Assembly: GCA_030549495.1 (NCBI GenBank)
Contig: JAUIRK010000896.1
Coordinates: forward strand, 1,443,001 to 1,507,000
Origin: Nectonema munidae
Lineage: Eukaryota > Nematomorpha > Nectonematoida > Nectonematidae
Length of the DNA: 64,000 nt
Direction of reading: 5' to 3'
Shown in pieces: positions 61,862 through 64,000 of the stretch. Both the position numbers and the translations under genes were made by a program. How positions within the stretch are numbered: position 1 is the stretch's first letter; each line of letters opens with the position of its first letter. Under the pieces are notes generated by a model. It was not told the DNA's origin and did not search any database. It was given only the letters and a program-made list of their open reading frames with translations.

Positions 61862-64000
61862 TAGACGGTCCCTGTGTTTGGTCTCTCGCTTCGCTCGAGA
61901 CCTGTTTGCATTATAGGCATCTCAAAAAGATTGCACGCGTGATTCTTGCACGTGTGACAGATCATTGGTACTATGATTCTAGGACGTGTGACAGATCATT
62001 GGTACCGCGTGATCCTAGGTCCTGTGAAAGATCATTGGTACTGTGATTCATAGGTCCAGTTAAAGATCATTGATACCGCGTGATTCTAGGTCCAGTTAAA
62101 GATCATTGGTACTGTGACTCATAGGTCCAGTTAAAGATCATTGGTACCGCGTGATTCTAGGTCCAGTTAAAGATCATTGGTACCGCATGATCCTAGGTCC
62201 TGTGAAAGATCATTGGTACTGTGATTCATAGGTCCAGTTAAAGATCATTGGTACCGCGTGATTCTAGGTCCAGTTAAAGATCATTGGTACCGCGTGATCC
62301 AGTTAAATATCATTGATACCCCTAATAACCATTAAATCATCTACACAGATCATTGGTACCACTTATTTTAATCATTGATATCGCCCATGTTAAAGATCAT
62401 TGGTACCGCGTGATTCTAGGTCCAGTTAAAGATCATTGGTACCGCGTGATCCTAGGTCCTGTGAAAGATCATTGTTGGTACCGCGTGTTCTAGGTAATAG
62501 AGTTTAAAAAAATAAAATTTATAAAGTAAATAATAATTAAGATTATAGAAATCTATTATTGAAAAATAAAATTTATAAACTAATCTATTATTGAAAAATA
62601 AAATTTATAAACTAAATAATTTAGATTTTAAGGAAATGAACACGTGATCCTAGGTCCTGTGAAAGATCATTGGTACCGCGTGATTCTAGGTAATAGAGTT
62701 TAAAAAAATAAAATTTATAAACTAAATAATAATTAAGATTATAGAAATCTATTATTGAAAAATAAAATTTATAAACTAATCTATTATTGAAAAATAAAAT
62801 TTATAAACTAAATAATTTAGATTTTAAGGAAATTAACACGTGATCCTAGGTCCTGTGAAAGATCATTGTTGGTACCGTGTGATTCTATGTTCAATTAAAG
62901 ATCATTGGTGCCGCGTGATCCTAGGTCCTGTGAAAGATCATTGGTAACGCGGATTCTAGGTCCAGTTAAAGATCATTGGTACCGTGTGATTCTAGGTCCA
63001 GTTAAAGATCATTGGTACGCGTGATCCTAGGTCCAGTTAAAAATCATTTGTACCGCGTGATCTTAGATCCTGTGAAAGATCATTGGTACCGCGTGATTCT
63101 AGGTCCAGTTACCGCGTGATCCTAGGTCCTGTGAAAGATCATTGGTACAGCGTGATTCTAGGTCCAGTTAAAGATTATTGGTACCGCGTGATCCTATAGG
63201 TCCAGTTAAAGATCATTGGTACCGCGTGATCCTATAGATCCAGTTAAAGATCATTGGTACCGCGTGATCCTATAGGTCCAGTTAAAGATCATTGGTACCG
63301 CGTGATCCTATAGGTCCAGTTAAAGATCATTGGTATCGCGTGATTCTAGGTCCAGTTAAAGATCATTGGTACCGCGTGATCCAGTTAAATATCATTGATA
63401 CCCCTAATAACCATTAAATCATCTACACAGATCATTGGTACCACTTATTTTAATCATTGATATCGCCCATGTTAAAGATCATTGGTACCGCGTGATTCTA
63501 GGTCCAGTTAAAGATCATTGGTACCGCGTGATTCTAGGTCCAGTTAAAGATCATTAGTACCGCGTGATCCTAGGTCCTGTGAAAGATCATTGGTACCGCG
63601 TGATCTTATGTCCTGTGAAAGATCATTGGTACCGCGTGATTCTAGGTCCAGTTAAAGATCATTGGTACGGCGTGATCCTAGGTCCAGTTAAAGATCATTT
63701 GTACCGCGTGATCCTAGGTTCTGTGAAAGATCATTTGTACCGCGTGATTCTAGGTCCAGTTACCGCGTGATCCTAGGTCCTGTGAAAGATCATTGGTACC
63801 GCGTGATTCTAGGTCCAGTTAAAGATCATTAGTACCGCGTGATCCTAGGTCCTGTGAAAGATCATTGGTACCGCGTGATTCTAGGTCAAGTTATCGCGTG
63901 ATCCTAGGTCCTGTGAAAGATCATTAGTACCGTGTGATTCTAGGTCCAGTTAAAGATCATTGGTACCGTGTGATCCTAGGTCCTGTGAAAAATCATTGAT
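61862..64000 (+). repeat. 36-bp satellite array, continuing past the window end
   Basis: The unit is GATCATTGGTACCGCGTGAT then CCTAGGTCCTGTGAAA; a second unit type has CTAGGTCCAGTTAAA. Many units are exact multiples of 36, so a plus frame stays open for several units as DHWYRVILGPVK repeats (for example 63564-63770). It is likely non-coding. Internal segments are duplicated: 62294-62410 and 63376-63490 are near-identical, and an AT-rich block at 62491-62640 recurs at 62687-62830. The array is preceded by GGTCCCTGTG and a small hairpin (GGTCTC...GAGACC, 61880-61902). Confidence 0.95.

Noticed and set aside
63564..63770. ORF of DHWYRVILGPVK repeats as a gene
   Set aside because: Open only because the satellite period is divisible by three; no start context or unique sequence.
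61862..64000. CRISPR-like regular repeats
   Set aside because: Units are contiguous without unique spacers, in a eukaryotic genome; a satellite.

Overview
This window is metazoan genomic DNA. It is strongly AT-rich, its introns run from under 1 kb to several kb with GT-AG borders, and most of the non-coding space is decayed transposons and tandem repeats. The host proteins resemble arthropod orthologues: the ADAM10-like protein matches Drosophila Kuzbanian more closely than human ADAM10 at several points, for example CFISS...LCELACQ and [17 protein letters not shown] therefore infer an arthropod or another protostome, and cannot name the species. No bacterial, tRNA, rRNA or CRISPR features were recognised.

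Two host genes are supported. (1) A plus-strand ADAM10/Kuzbanian-type metalloprotease gene fills about 1-36.5 kb. I rebuilt 15 coding exons (444-35855). All splice phases are compatible and the joined reading frame is open for 1094 codons to a stop, from mid-prodomain to the C-terminus. The signal peptide and first exon(s) lie upstream of the window or were not found. The order is prodomain, furin-type site, zinc protease ([12 protein letters not shown]), disintegrin/Cys-rich region, one membrane helix, and an unusually long (about 340 residue) proline/serine/basic cytoplasmic tail. (2) A plus-strand intronless CNOT10 gene (CCR4-NOT subunit 10) lies at 56957-59455, with a poly(A) signal just after the stop.

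The introns of gene 1 hold several hAT DNA transposons (6.03-7.38, 12.65-12.95, 15.30-16.14, 20.7-21.6 kb), piggyBac-like MITEs with TTAA flanks (5.7, 8.2, 9.8, 28.3 kb), a larger piggyBac-like element carrying a tandem repeat (25.6-27.05 kb), LINE fragments (23.4-24.3 kb plus; 29.3-31.9 kb minus) and a tRNA-derived SINE candidate.

Between the genes (36.5-56.9 kb) are a LINE reverse-transcriptase fragment (36.7-37.6 kb), a LINE with its RT core deleted (41.9-39.5 kb, minus), and a 9.4-kb segment (42.92-52.33 kb) bounded by about 44-bp inverted repeats. That segment contains two head-to-head copies of an OTU-protease-like gene, a transposon-type gene, a coding minisatellite and other repeats. 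Next come a 2.9-kb hAT-like element with nested MITEs (52.5-55.5 kb) and a Charlie-like hAT end at 55.8 kb. Downstream of CNOT10 is a tandem array of about 150 bp (59.65-61.56 kb) related to the one at 25.6-26.4 kb. From 61.9 kb to the window end there is a 36-bp satellite.

The most unusual structure is the 42.9-52.3 kb TIR-bounded segment with inverted OTU-like genes. All calls come from reading the sequence; no database search was run.
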